Source of the DNA: Kappaphycus alvarezii
Lineage: Eukaryota > Rhodophyta > Florideophyceae > Gigartinales > Solieriaceae
Direction: 5' to 3'
Length of the DNA: 64,000 bases
NCBI GenBank assembly: GCA_002205965.3
Contig: NADL03000031.1
Location: 588,280 to 652,279, forward strand
This document shows positions 33,073 to 45,189 of this stretch, one piece after another. Both the position numbers and the translations under genes were made by a program. The notes beneath the pieces were generated by a model, which saw only the letters and a list, made by a program, of their open reading frames with translations, was not told the origin of the DNA and searched no databases. The first letter of the stretch is position 1, and each line of letters starts with the position of its first letter.

Positions 33073-35936
33073 ATGACCTCCGCGTTGGAGCGGCAGTGTA
33101 CGCTCCTCATCCACCAAGATGCCATTCCTGACGATGTCGATGAACTCAAGAACCATCTTGAATCAGGGGACCTAGAGTCGAAAGCAGAGGCTCTCAAGCG
33201 TGCGATTTCCATGCATCTATCTGGCGAGCCACTTCCAGGCATGCTAATGATGGTAATCCGCTACATACTTCCGCACGAGGACACCCATTTGCGCAAGCTA
33301 GGCCTCTATTACCTTGAAATAGTAGACAAGCATGGACCAGATGGCAAGATGCTACCGGAGATGATTCTCGTCTGTAATATGGTCCGTAATGAACTCGTGC
33401 ATCCGAACGAATACACGAGGGGATGCGCACTTCGATTTGTTTGCAAGATCCATGATGCTGAGATTTTGGAGCCTCTTGTTCCTGCTATACGTCAGAACTT
33501 GGAGCATCGCCACAGCTTTGTGCGTAGGAATGCAGTCTTGGCTGTCCACACAATCTTCGAAAAGTTCGAGTTTCTTATCCCAGACGCCCGGAGTTGGTCG
33601 AAGAATTTTTGCAAGAAGAGGGTGATCTCGCCGCAAAGCGTAACGCATTCGTCATGCTTTGTCAGTCTGATCAGGAGCGCGCCGTCAACTACCTCAATAG
33701 TAACATTCAACATGTTCTTGTTTGGGGTGAGACCCTTCAGCTGTCTGCGTTGGAGCTTGTGAGGAGAGTTTGCCGCGCAAACCCTATGGAGAAAGGTCAA
33801 TACATCAAGGTTATTTTCACTCTTCTCCAGAGTCCCTCTGCAGCCGTGGTCTATGAGTCTGCTAATACTCTAATCTCCCTATCTTCAGCTCCAACTGCGA
33901 TCCGCGCTGCAGCCCAATGTTATTGCCAACTACTCGCCTCACAAAGTGATAACAACGTGAAGCTCATCCTGCTGGACAGAATCATCGACCTCAGAGGGTC
34001 ACAGACTGCCGTGCTGCAGGAGCTTGTCATGGACATGATGCGCGCGCTATCTAGTCCCAACATGGATATTCGTCGTAAGACTATTGAGTTGGTTATGGAC
34101 GTAGTGACCAGACGTAATGTGGAGGAGGTTGTGGGTGTTCTACGCAAGGAGCTTGTCAAGACAATGTCAGTCGAATCTGCGGCTGAGAAGGAAACAGTTT
34201 CAGAATACAGGCAACTGTTAATCAAGGCAGTCCACTCCGCTTCGGTTAGATTTCCGGAGTAGCAGGGCCCGCTGTTAATGTACTGACAGACTTTTTAATC
34301 GATTCGTATGGAGAAGCTGCTGTCGACGTGATCACATTTGTGCGGGAGATGTGTGAGAGGTACGAGAAACTTCGTCCGGAGGTTTTGTCAAGGGTCCTTT
34401 TTGTGCTCCCCTCCATTCGCGCTGCAGGAGTCCTGCGTGGTGCCCTATGGGTATTGGGTTCATACAGCGAAGAGCCTCAAGACGTCAAGGAAGCTTTCAA
34501 AGCAGTACTGGCTGGCGTCGGTCGTTTGCCACTCACCACCAAAAATGAAGAAGACGATACTGAAAAAACTGAGTCCAATAACGATGGCGAGCAGGATGTT
34601 CACCCAGCTCCGAAAGCTACTCGGCCCACTGTGCTCTCCGACGGAACTTACGCATCTCAGATTGCGGAGACTGAGGTTCCAGCGGTGGGAATGGCACAAC
34701 TGCTGGTAGCGAAAAGTCCGGGCCAGCCATTCGCTCCTTGCTGCTAGCGGAGATTATTCAGTTGGTGTTGCTGTATGCACTACGCTGACGAAACTGATTC
34801 TAAGATTTCAAACTTTCGACAACGCGCCTGCCATGTTCATCAACAGAGTCAAAGCAGAGGCCATGTTGTGTGTGCGTCATTACTTCGGTTTGGAAAATCT
34901 AGCTCGGCTGCTCTTCCCATGGATAATGGTTCTGCAGAGCGATTATCGCATGCATTAAGACCATGAACTCCGACGTGGCCGGAGACGTATGGTTAGAATC
35001 TAGTCGAGACGCATTCAATGAGGTTATCCGCGTTAGTGAGGAGCGAAAGGAGAACGCAGCATTGGAGAAGGCGAAAAAGGACCAGACTCCTGTTGAGGAG
35101 GTAATTGACTTTCGTCTTCTGCGGTCCAGACGTGCAACCACAATTGCCGACGGAGACGTGGACGTGGACGAAATGGCTCTGACAACCGCGACTACAGGAT
35201 CGACCACCTCAAAAGGTTTCCAGCTCTCAAGAGTGACCCAACTTACTGGCATGAGCGATCCAGTTTACGCGGAGGCTCACATTGCTGTCCACCAATATGA
35301 CATTATTCTCGATGTTCTAGTCATTAACACTACGCAAGATACCTTGCAAAATCTCACTCTTGAACTTGCGACAATGGGGGATCTTCGACTTTGTGAGCGC
35401 CCACAGTCTTACACGCTAGGTCCAGGAGACCGAAATAATATCAAGGCAAACATCAAGTTCGTCGACAGAAACGGGAATCATTTTTGGCAATATTGTTTAC
35501 GACGTTGCGGATCCGGAGCGAATTCTGGTTGCGTGATTCTTAATGATATCCATGTGGATGTAATGGATTACATAGAGCCAGGAGAAGTTACTGACTCAGA
35601 GTTTCGGTCTATGTGGGCCGAGTTTGAATGGGAGAACAAGGTCGCCGTTAATACCGCCTGCACAGACCTGACGCAGTTCCTAGACTTTATCACTGAGTGT
35701 ACCAACATGCGGTGCTTGACTCTGCGCGGGATAGAGGACGAAAGCGGGTACTTGGCTGCCAATCTGTACGCGAGATCAGTGTTTGGAGAGGATGCATGGT
35801 AAACCTCAGCGTGGAGAAAGCACCTGATGGATCACTGGCAGGGTACATTCGAATTCGCAGCAAGACGCAAGGAATCGCGCTCAGCCTTGGGGATAAGATA
35901 ACACTTCGGCAGAGCCAGAAATCTATCGCCAAGTAA
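33073..35936 (+). CDS. COPB1: Coatomer subunit beta (beta-COP)
   Basis: Beta-COP is part of the F-subcomplex of the COPI coat, which buds Golgi-to-ER vesicles in the cytosol. The N-terminal adaptin-like solenoid is clear: FLKR-like [48 protein letters not shown] and [30 protein letters not shown] and [19 protein letters not shown] lie in the middle. The C-terminal appendage has [45 protein letters not shown] and RCLTLRG, ending at 35936. The total is about 950 residues, the family norm, and no intron is seen. Frame changes near 33590, 34258, 34710, 34920, 35490 (a compensated pair) and 35795 break the reading. Conservation stays high on both sides of each, which suggests sequence errors in a live gene. 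The start is the Met that gives the expected short N-terminus before the solenoid. Confidence 0.93.
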
Positions 35937-37775
35937 AGAATCGTGAGCCCTGCGGAGACAAATATATCTTGTTTCGCCGTTGAGTACGGCCGTTGTTTGT
36001 TGTTTGTCCTGCGTTGATCTCCCCTCGCGGATGTAAATACAGCAATCAAGTTTAGAGAAAAGCCGGATTTCAGTGGCAAAGCGAAGACAAGTACTTCGAC
36101 GCTCGGATGTCTGTACTCACCATTTGCAACTTTCTCATTTCCGAGACACTTCCATTCCCTCGTTGCTCGCTTCAGAGAACCGAGCATGAGCCTCAAAGTA
36201 TGGGAACAGCACCTACCTCCGAATTCTTTGCAAGGCTGCAAAATCCTTTCCTAGATACAAGGGGAAGCAGAATTCCGTGTGACTGAATGTGAGGAGCCCG
36301 GTGAAATGGTAGTAAAGTCAGGAGCAGTATGCCTGCCTTGCACCTTGGAGCGGCAGACGAAATGAGTGCTGGACCACGCCCCGATCCTTACGGCAAGCAA
36401 TAACCGCACGAGGCCGGAACACGAGCTTTACTATCCTATCTCCGCGCGGTCAAATCTACGTGCACCTGCAATGCAGTACGTAATTCTGCTATAACCCGAC
36501 CATTCGCGAACCGATATGCCTTCTCAACACCGCCCCTTCTAAAGTACTTCACCAGCTCATTTCCTCATGGTGCCACTCTGCGGCAATGTAGCAGTCTCTA
36601 CTCCGCAGATGGGCCCTTAAATCCCGCCTCTCTTGGGCTGTCATCCGCTTCCCCAGCTGTCTCCAATCCTCCCACCCCGCCCGCCTCCGTCAGCCGCGCC
36701 TATCTTAGATCTCCCCACCCCACCTGGAATGCAAAGCGGACCCCCTCTAGCACCGCCTCCATCTCCAAGCCTGTAATGCTCGACAGCCTCTTTGGTCTCG
36801 CGCTCCACATAGGCTCCATCTGCGCCGTACTATTTGCACCTGGACCGCCTTACACATAGCGTCCTTCACCCCTGCCCCTCCCGCCGTACAACCGACGCTC
36901 CCTCAACCCCCGGAAGACATCTCTCATACGTCAGATGTGGCCGCGCTCAAGCTCTCCTCATTGGTACCCCTTCCCACGGTTACCATCCAAACCGGCCTCG
37001 CGCTGTTTCAACCGGTGCGAATCTTCAGCGGCCTCCGACGTCGCATTGCCCTTCGCTAATAGCTCCGCAGTATCCGTCCTCGTGTGCATTTCTTCTCTGA
37101 TACCCAAATCTGCTCCAATCTTAGTCTATTTTATGCTACCCACCCGCTCTGCTGAGGTCCAACTAGCCCCTGTATCCACCCTGGATTACCACCACTGCCG
37201 TCCTTCCTTGACCACCACCACTGCTCGTTACCAACCCCCCCTCGGGAAAGCTCCATTCCATCAGAGACTCCGCTACGCTTTCAATTGAGCTGCTGACTTG
37301 TACAAACAGCTCTACAGCACTGGACATTCTTCCTGCGGGCCCTTTCCGGATGCTCCTCATACCAATTAGAGGAGCGAATATGAAAGTTACTGCCGGGTAT
37401 ACAGATCTCAAGGCCGTTGCAGTCTGCGGTCACATGAATCATCCTGTCGATCTGTTGGAGCAGCTCTGTGAATGCACCGAGTGGGATTTGTTTTGATTCT
37501 TTAGCTCTCTCGTTTGCTTCGCTTGATTCTTTATTTTCGTCTCTACGCTATGGAAGGGAGGCTTTATTTAAATTGGGCTCATTTCGTTCTTGGGAAGCGA
37601 AACGCGTAGACTGTTTGTCTTTCGAGTAGCTCTTTTGTCTGCTCTCTTGTCATTTAGATGCGCTACTCTTGCTTCGCGTTTGTTCAGACCGTGCTGAGTG
37701 TGCAAAATCTGGTTATTAATGTCCTAACCTAACTTCCATCTGCTGTTTGGCCTTCTCTTCCCTGTAATATGCGCT
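35937..37775. other. No gene recognised; C-rich, LINE-like 5' sequence from about 36480
   Basis: 35937-36480 holds the 3' end of the coatomer gene and nothing else I can name. From about 36480 to 37290 the plus strand becomes very C-rich, with proline-rich frames of the kind seen in the leaders of LINE-A and LINE-B. It may be the 5' part of LINE-C, which has RT motifs from 37880. 37480-37775 is T-rich without features. Confidence 0.35.
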
Positions 37776-40150
37776 GTGACCCCGACACATTTCTACCCCT
37801 GGACCGCACCAGTGATTTCGATGTTGCAGACCCTACTAGTGATAGATTTCTTTTTCCCTTCCATCCATGTCAGGCGCCTAGCCAGGGGTGACCTACCCAT
37901 GCAAACCCTGCCTCTCCTCACCGCAGCCACCCTCATCCCGATCCAGCCCCGACCGGACAAGGTTCGCCCCATCGCAATTGGACAAATGCTGCGACGCCTT
38001 GCAACAAAAGTCCTACTTGTTCCGGCCCTCGCTGACACCCGCACTCTTTTCGCCCCATGTTAACTCGCCAACGGTGTTCCTGTCGGCATGGACTCCATAG
38101 TTCATGACGCCAGAATGCACATGAACAGACATGGTCGCGATGCAGGCTACGTCATGGTCTCGGTTGATGCCCAGAATGCTTTCAACGCCTTTTCTCGCCA
38201 GCAGCTCCTCCGCATCCTCCCATCCAAAGCACCCTCCCTGGCGCGTTTCATCAACATGATATACGGCCTCAGTCCTCCGCCCCTATTCGTGCGCACCCGG
38301 GACCCCGAAGCCGCTCCTATCATGCTTCACAGCAAGAGGGAACCCAGCAGGGAGATCCTGCAAGTATGTCCCTCTTTACTCTGTGCTTACAGCCTCTTGT
38401 TCAGAAAATATCTGAGGAATGTGCTCTCAACTTGAACCGCGGGTATGCCGATGATGGACTCCTCCTCGGCCCCGTTGATGAGATCTGCAAGGCTCTACGC
38501 ATCCTGGTTCACGCCGGACCGGCTTTCCAGTTCCACATCAACGCCTCTAAGACCCTGGCATATTGGCCGTCTCTATCCTCGGACAGCCTACGCCAGCTAC
38601 GAAGTGTGCTCCCGCTGTCTATCCCAAATGAGAATGGAATTACCCTCCTGGGCGCCCCCTTGGGCTCTGACGAGCACATGCGCTCCTTTCTCAAGTCTCG
38701 AATGGACCTCTGCGACAACATGCTGGCAACCCTGCTCAAACTGTCTCACCCTCGCACCGCCTCTCACCTCCACAGACTCTGCGCATCGGCTTGCAAAGTG
38801 CAACACGCTTTCCGGCTCACCCCCCCGCCCATTGCATACCCGCTCGCCAAGGAGTTTGGCAAGTCGCAAATGGTAGCCTATTCGAGGCTCAATTCCGTGC
38901 CACTTACCACTCAGAGCATCCGCCAAGTTCGCCTCCCCTTCCGCCTTGGCGGGCATGGCTTTACGTCCCTAGCCCTCACCCTGCATTCCTCATATGCGGC
39001 CAGCCTCATCGAGGCCGCACCGCTGCGACACCCCGACCGCCCTGCCGAGTTCTACATGCGATGCGCGCGCACGACCTGCAATGCGCTTCGTGGCCACCGC
39101 GCTTGAATCTCCCTTCCAGCCCCTACGGCTAGAAGAACTTCGAAACCCCAGTCCTACTCTCTCGGACACTTGGAGCCCGAAGCCCTAGCAGTGCGACCTG
39201 AAAGTCACACCACTGTCTATTTCAGGCCATTCACAATTCAGCGGCTTCCAAGCTATGGGAAGAGGACGTATGGACAGCTCAACCACGACCTGCCCGACAT
39301 ACTCAGGTTTCCATTCGCCTTCGCGCGAGACGTAATTCCTTGCTCAATCCATGCGCCTACGCGTGGCTCATTGCGCATCCCTCCAAGGCTACTCATGTTT
39401 CCCCGAGGTCTGGTCTATCATGCTTCGCCGGCACCTCGACCTCCCGGTATTCCACTCTTCAATTCCCCTTGTTTGCTCGCACTGTCTCGCTTACATGGAC
39501 GCCAAAGGCGACCATGCTTCGAGTTGCACCTCAGGATACAACGCTGCTACCCGACACAACTTCCTACGGAACCTCCTTACGACCGACATGTTCCGACCTG
39601 CCGGCCTTGCTCATAGACAAGAAGTTCCCAACCTTGTGCCGGGTACAGACCTCCGGCCAGCCGACATCCTCGTCCAATGCGGACCGGAACCTACTGACAC
39701 GCTGGATGCGCCGACGCAAATCGCATATGATGTCACCATTCGCAATCCCATGGCCCGATCTTACCTCAAACAAGCTGCATTAGCACCTTGCGGGACAGCC
39801 GAATCGGCCTACGCAGACAAGGTGAAGACCTTCGACCGCTCAGTGAGAGCTGCGTTTAACCTGACCCCAGACGCTATTTTTCCAAACCTCGGTTTTCACT
39901 TTGTCCCGCTTGCTTTCGACTCCTTCGCCGCGCCTTGTAAGTCAACCTCTGGGGTGATTGAGACCCATGCGAAATTGGTATCGCGACGACTGTTCTGTAC
40001 ACCAGCGGCGGCCTTTGACACTGCGGCAACGAATCTCGTCGACCATATGGTCTACCTTTGCAACATCGATCCTAGCGCGTACTCCCAAGCTGGGCAGCGA
40101 CGAACTTCAACTACCTTAGCTTACACTGTCAGCTAGGCTTGTACGCCTCT
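37776..40150 (+). pseudogene. LINE-C copy 2: RT and REL endonuclease
   Basis: This is the fuller copy. RT fingers read RPDKVRPIAIGQMLRRLATK (37951-38010), motif A reads VMVSVDAQNAFNAF (38153-38194), and motif B reads EGTQQGDPASMSL at about 38338-38376 in a shifted frame. Motif C, GYADDGLLLG, lies at 38442-38471 and appears catalytically intact. The thumb has LLGAPLGSDEHM and LPFRLGGHGFTSL. The endonuclease has CSHCLAYMDAKGDHASSC, ATRHNFLRN, EVPNLVPGTDLRPADIL, AYDVTIRNPMA and FVPLAFDSFAAP, stopping at 40136. Frame changes are at 38060, 38335, 39106 and 39340. The region from 38540 on is a near-identical direct repeat of 20334-21945. Confidence 0.88.
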
Positions 40151-40763
40151 TATAATACATGGTGGGGTGGTAGATCTTTATTTGTCGTACAATGTCGCAC
40201 AGAGGCGTGCGGAGGGTATTCATAAATTAATACGGATGCGGGCGGCGGTAGAAACTTGTCGCGCCTGCATTATTTGGAGACTAAATGCAAAACGGGTAAC
40301 GAAGTCGCGGAGCTCCTGTTGAGGGGAGGAACCGCGACGGGAAGCAGCGAAGGAAGCAAGGCGGCGGAAAAAAGCCTTACCGTCGTCGCTCAAGGCGCCA
40401 TAGATATCAATCCCGACGGGGGAGAGGAGGGTATCGTTTCGGTTGCAGTAAGTGCCGTAATGACGATGTTTCTCGCGCTCTGCGAGTGTCGCGGCGGCGC
40501 CGGCAGTAAACGTACTTGGCGAAATGTGGCGGCGTGCGGAGGGGTGGGCCACAGTAACGTCGACGGCGATATCGGTACTGTGAAGCCCGTATGCAGCGGG
40601 TATGTAAATGTCCATTCGTAGCACGGGGGACTCCGAATGCCCAGATGAGTCGGGAACCTGGTGGAGGAGCGGATGTTCGACGAGGGCGACGATCCCAACT
40701 TCCTTGCAGTAGCGGGCAAGAACGTTGCGGAGGATGTGGTGAAAGGATGTGGTATAATACATG
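40151..40763 (-). mobile_element. LINE-D fragment with target-site duplication
   Basis: The minus-strand frame 40220-40786 gives a REL-type C-terminus unlike the others: HHILRNVLARYC (the H-N/L-R-N box), MDIYIPAAYG, DIAVDVTVAHPSARR, AAATLAEREKH and LSPVGIDIYGALSDDG. The insert is bounded by an 11-base direct repeat, TATAATACATG (40151-40161 and 40753-40763), lying exactly in the LINE-C tail. This indicates that a 5'-truncated LINE-D copy landed in the tail of LINE-C. The reading frame is intact over its 180 or so codons. Confidence 0.75.
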
Positions 40764-40960
40764 AAGTAAAGATGATTCTTGTACAATACTGCCTGAAATA
40801 TTAGTCTCGGTTCAGATTAATTCAGCTAATGTTGGATTATTTCTCAATCTGCCCCCAGATGTAACGGGGGCACGCACCAAAGGCGTAAGAACTGTCTGTA
40901 GTTCACGTGTGACGTGACACTTTCAATGTGGCCCAATGTAGCCCAAAAGTCTGAGAACCA

Positions 40961-41540
40961 CTACATTACAGTATACTGTACTACTGTTTCCTCAAGTAGT
41001 TCCGTAGTAGGAGCAGGTGCAACCAGGGAGTCGGAAGGCGATGGGCGGAAATCGAAGCAGGGTCGCAGCCCGCGGCCTGGGCCGTCGGAGGGGGGCGTCA
41101 GGCGACGTGTGAGCTTACGTTCCTGGTCCCTGAGCTTATCACGGTGGGCGAGGCCGGCGGCGCCTCCAACAGCTTGAATGGCTTTCATAGTGGCGGTGGC
41201 CTTGAATGGCGAGACACAAGTGATATCGAAGGCGGTGGGGCGGGGCGTCTCAGCGGTGGGGAGGTAGGGGGCTGGACAGTACGCCCGCGGACCTGAGTAC
41301 CCGGACGAAGAGCAGGACTTCGAACTCGCAGTCCAGTCCAACGGCGCGGATATCCTGTTATGCCAGGCCGTTGCAAAGGGAGTTGTGGCGGTGGATGCGC
41401 CCAAAGTCGGATGTGCTAATAAGGTCGGCGGCATACACGCCGAGGTCGTCCATGTTCTGCGTGCAGTGTTGGCAGTGTAGCGGTAACGAGTCCGAGAAGA
41501 TCGCGAGTCTCAGGTGTCGGCGGAGCATCACGGCCCGACC
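40961..41540 (-). pseudogene. LINE-F fragment (REL endonuclease)
   Basis: The minus strand has MLRRHLRLAIFSDS, CQHCTQNMDDLGVYA (finger with the usual GDHA as GVYA), IHRHNSLCN, then FDITCVSPFKATATMKAI, AGLAHRDKLRDQERKL and FDFRPSPSDSLVAP. These are the same domains in the same order as LINE-E, with strong divergence. Stops and shifts lie near 41300 and 41400. No 3' tail motif was found. It is truncated on both sides. Confidence 0.72.
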
Positions 41541-41639
41541 TCCTGCCGACTAAAGTGCCGTCGTTATGTCGCCTCTGAACATTGTGTATGCTTGTCAGAT
41601 TCTATAAGTCGCTAATCTTACCTGCGCATCTACACAAGA

Positions 41640-42475
41640 CATCCCCAGTCAAGAAGGGATGTAAGGGGATCCAGCAAGCATGTTGATGTTTTCCCTTGTG
41701 ATACATCCACTGGCAAGGGAAATTGCCGAGAGGACACAACTCCATTTACACAGATGGTATACGGAATTGTACCCTCATAGGCACACGCGCTGAGCTCGAC
41801 AAGGCAGTCGAGATCCTTTGTTCCAAAGGACCCTATCATGGCTTGTACTTGAACCCGTCGAAGACGCGCCTATTATGGCCTCGTCAGCGTGTCACCCAGA
41901 CAATGCTACTACTGCACTGCTTACAAAGAGAGAAATTGTCCAACGAAGGTATTGACCTCCTCGGTGCCCCAATCGATTCGCCTCAATTCATGGAGAACTT
42001 TCTCAAAGACAAAATTGACAAGTGCAAGAATACGTTGTCGCTGATCGACGGGATTGGGGACGCCCGTATCCGGTTCCACCTTCATCGGGTGTTTGTCTCG
42101 GCATGCGAGCTACATCATGTGATGAAGTTAACACCGCCGAGCGCGACAAGCACCATTGCAATGAGATTTGACCAAGAGCAGATGGAATACTACTCGCGGT
42201 CAAACAACGTGCTTATGACAAACGCAGTCGGCCAGCGATTGACTCTTCCGCTGCGCCATAGCGGCCACGGATTCGCTCCCGTGGCGACGCTGAATTTAGC
42301 GTTGTATACAGCCGGCATCATTGACTCTGAACAGGTGGGATGCCCCGACGACCCTGGAGTAGCCGGGCACCTTGCACAAAGTCATGCGGACGCCGATAGC
42401 CACCTCCTCGAGTTTGTCCTACGACTCCACCCAAGCTTCGCTGACGGACATGTTGGTCTTCCGAAGCACTGACAG
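41640..42475 (+). pseudogene. LINE-G fragment (RT motif B to thumb)
   Basis: The plus strand starts with QGDPASMLMFSLVIHPL-like coding (41670-41720; the motif B Gln codon region is a stop). Motif C is destroyed: the place of WYADDG reads WYTELYP or YTDGIRN depending on the frame. The frame 41723-42472 continues with NPSKTRLLWP, DLLGAPIDSPQF, LHRVFVSACELHHVMKL and LPLRHSGHGFAPV, the thumb seen in LINE-C and LINE-E. It ends before the endonuclease. It is less GC-rich than LINE-A and probably old. From 42475 to 42745 nothing is recognised. Confidence 0.75.
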
Positions 42476-42745
42476 CGCCCAGTCTTGCTACCATGGCCGA
42501 TAATACACACAGCATTTTGTATCGAGCCTGATGCGAGTCGGCAGCGATCCTGTTCTGGAAAGAGAACGACTGGGCAAGGTTTCCAAGCCCCGCGTCGCAC
42601 TCGGAAACTGATATTCGGCGAAGGATCCGCCCTCAAGCATTCATGAAAAGGGGGAAGATTTGGGTGCTTTACTATTTGAAAGATATCAGTAGGCTGGTAT
42701 CCTATGGATGTATCAAACAGTGCACAGTAATAGGGGAGGGCGGGG

Positions 42746-43012
42746 TTACACTTTCTGGAATGCCACCTCAAGGCAAGCCATCAACCAGGCCGCGTTGGAC
42801 ATGACTGCTGCTGCGGCGTGCCTTTGCATCAAAACCCCCTGAACCTTTCCGTACGTCTCCATTGCCCTCACGGCCACATTCCTCCCGACGTCATTTAACA
42901 CTGCACATGCGTCCGGGTGCCAACCTCCGAGAGTGGATATTGGCACAGGCACGAGCCTACCTCTAGTAGAGGTCGCGATAAAGGATCGGTTGTTTCGCGT
43001 TTCGTGCCGCAT
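42746..43012 (-). pseudogene. LINE-H fragment (extreme C-terminus)
   Basis: An 88-codon frame on the minus strand reads VPVPISTLGGWHPDA, GRNVAVRAMETYG and AAAVMSNAAWLMACLE. This resembles the last segment of RT-endonuclease polyproteins (the PLAFDSLG, then VIRRRIYQR, then LWSSIA pattern) but is clearly different in sequence. It is too short for certainty. Confidence 0.5.
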
Positions 43013-43019
43013 TCAGGGA

Positions 43020-43890
43020 GGTCATCGGGTTGAAAGCCCTCACCCTCCTGTTGGAGGTAGCGAGGGGGTTGACGGAGGTAACATCAAAAAAGTCGGACCC
43101 TCCGTTGCTCCCCATTGCTCGGATGTCCGGTCTTGTGCGGTTCATGAAAACGCCTGCAGCAGCCTTTCTTACCGCACATCCGTCGGCGGTCACCCGAACA
43201 TATGAAAGATGTGGACAATGATGATACGTCGCCAACTGGCGAGCTTGCGTGTTTGACGACACTGTGCCGCTGCAGTGCGCGGATTGCAACAGACCAATGG
43301 ACCACCGAGGAGACCATGCAGCGGAATTGTGCAAAGAGGTCCAGGATGGACCAACTGGCACAATGCTGTAGTGACGGTACTTGGCCCACAACTGTTCACG
43401 GCAGGAGTGGGCGTCCAATATAAGGTGAAATACTTACTTCCCGACTAACTGCGCGGCCTGTTGACATCCTAGCCCATCCGAGGTCTGATGGCACCAACAC
43501 CTCGCCGCCTCTCCTGATGGCGTACGTCTTCACAATAACATCGCCATTCCAGGAGAGCTCTATGTCCATGGGAGCACGCGAATTGCCTGCCGTTTAATGC
43601 AGCGGAACGAGGAAAGCATAGACAGCTTGCCAGCAAACTGCAGCCATTCCAGTGAAGCTCTCCAGAACGATCGAAATTTGGATGGAAGTTTGTGCCACTA
43701 GCTTTCGACTCCCTAGGTTGGCCGTCTGCGGTGGCGAAGGTAATCCTCGAATACGCGGCCGCTGTCGCAAACCGCAGTGGATGCTCGAAGGAAGGAGTGA
43801 AGATTCGGTTTATCAGCAGCTTAGTTTTGCCGTTTGGTCCACGTGCGCGGCGTTCATGATGTCGCGCCCTGCAATATGGAGAGTTTAGCC
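43020..43890 (+). pseudogene. LINE-I fragment (REL endonuclease)
   Basis: Plus-strand pieces in LINE order are KTPAAAFLTAHPSA (43149-43190), LQCADCNRPMDHRGDHAAELC (finger, 43269-43335), a PVDILAHP and ITSPFQ pair at 43460-43560, and FVPLAFDSLGWPSAV near 43690. It ends about 43890. The finger keeps CX2C..H..C spacing. Frame changes occur between each piece. It lies back to back with LINE-H. Confidence 0.7.
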
Positions 43891-43949
43891 ACCCTATTCA
43901 AACCTAAGTCTTAGGTTCGTTTCAGTAGGGTGTTCAATGTGATTGCATG

Positions 43950-44650
43950 TTGCACCTACTTAGATTTTTGGCAAAGAAAGTTTTTCCTACTGAGCAGTAC
44001 CGTCGCGCACCACACGGCCTTGTGTTTGTAGTTTGGCACCATCTGCAAATTCAAATTCGGCAACACCACGCACCTCCTCGCTGCATAGCGCGTAGAGCCA
44101 GGGACGAACAGGGAGCGAACCGTAATGTCATATGCAGTGGGTTTGTCGGGAGGGGCGCCATGGACTGGGAAACGGTTGAACAACGATGTCAGCAGGGCTG
44201 CGGGCAGTACCAGGGAGGAGGAAGGGAACCTCCTGTTGGCACGCGAGACCCGCAGGTTTGAATACATGTCTGGTGAATACGTTGCGGATGGTTTGTGGCG
44301 GTGCATAACGCCAAAACCAAACTTACAAATGGAGGCGTGATCGCCGCGAGGGTCCATCCGGGAGTGACAATGCTGTGTGCCGGTTGGCCATCCAAGGCCT
44401 TTGTGGCATAAATCTGCCGTGTCGTCTTCTAGACGGTATGGGCCTGTGGCACTCCACGCACCGCAGCGCAGTGTCGTCAACGACGGAGCTCCTCGGTGAC
44501 AACGTAGTATCACCGTCCACATCTCGTATGGTTCACGACGACGGTGCGCGGTGAGGAAAGCAGCTATAGGCGTTTCCAAGTGGTGGAGTTGGGGTTGAGC
44601 CGTCGGAAGGCGTGTAGGACCGCCTCCTCTGTGATGCCCATGGAAAGCGG
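43950..44650 (-). pseudogene. LINE-J fragment (REL endonuclease)
   Basis: A 258-codon minus frame (43956-44732) has HLETPIAAFLTAHRRR, MDPRGDHASICKFGFG (finger), MHRHKPSATYSPDMY (RHN-like box), FPVHGAPPDKPTAYDITVRSL (read in parts) and a short end. The order AAAFL.AHP, GDHA..C, RH(N/K), AYD(I/V)T is that of the other REL LINEs. It is the most open of the fragments. Confidence 0.7.
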
Positions 44651-45074
44651 AGGGTCTCGTTTCGATGGCAGTCATCGGAGATGGGTGTCGGGTACTATTG
44701 CGGAACATAAGTAGTAGCGGAAAACGCACCAATTCCTATATTACGATGTATGAATACATTAAGTGGAACATGGCGTGAAAGCACAAATAAATTTTTTCAT
44801 ATCTTTAGCAATGCATGGGCCTTTACAATATTCTAAAAAAAGTATTATTCCAACTCGAAAGGGCGGAACCCAAAGGGCGGAACCTTCCTATGCGTTTTAA
44901 ACATTCTTTTGCGGAGGGTGCACAAGAATATGTTAAACATCCCAATACAGACAAAAACCGCGATTTATGGCTCACTTGAGGAAAGAAAGGGGGCATTTGG
45001 GGCATTTGGCAAAATAATTGGAAAGGATTAGTTATTTCCGCTACCAAAAATCAACACATTAAAAAACGATGACC
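44651..45074. other. Intergenic, no gene recognised
   Basis: The stretch is A/T-rich. A 13-base block, AAAGGGCGGAACC, is repeated twice in tandem at about 44859-44884. Nothing else is seen up to the piggyBac left end. Confidence 0.4.
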
Positions 45075-45189
45075 CTTAGTGTCCAAAGGACAAGCAAATG
45101 TACTCATATGAGTACAAATGATTGTTCGAAATTACCTAGATTTTTTTAATTAAAATACACTGGCACGCTGAATCGTGTAACACTTTACT

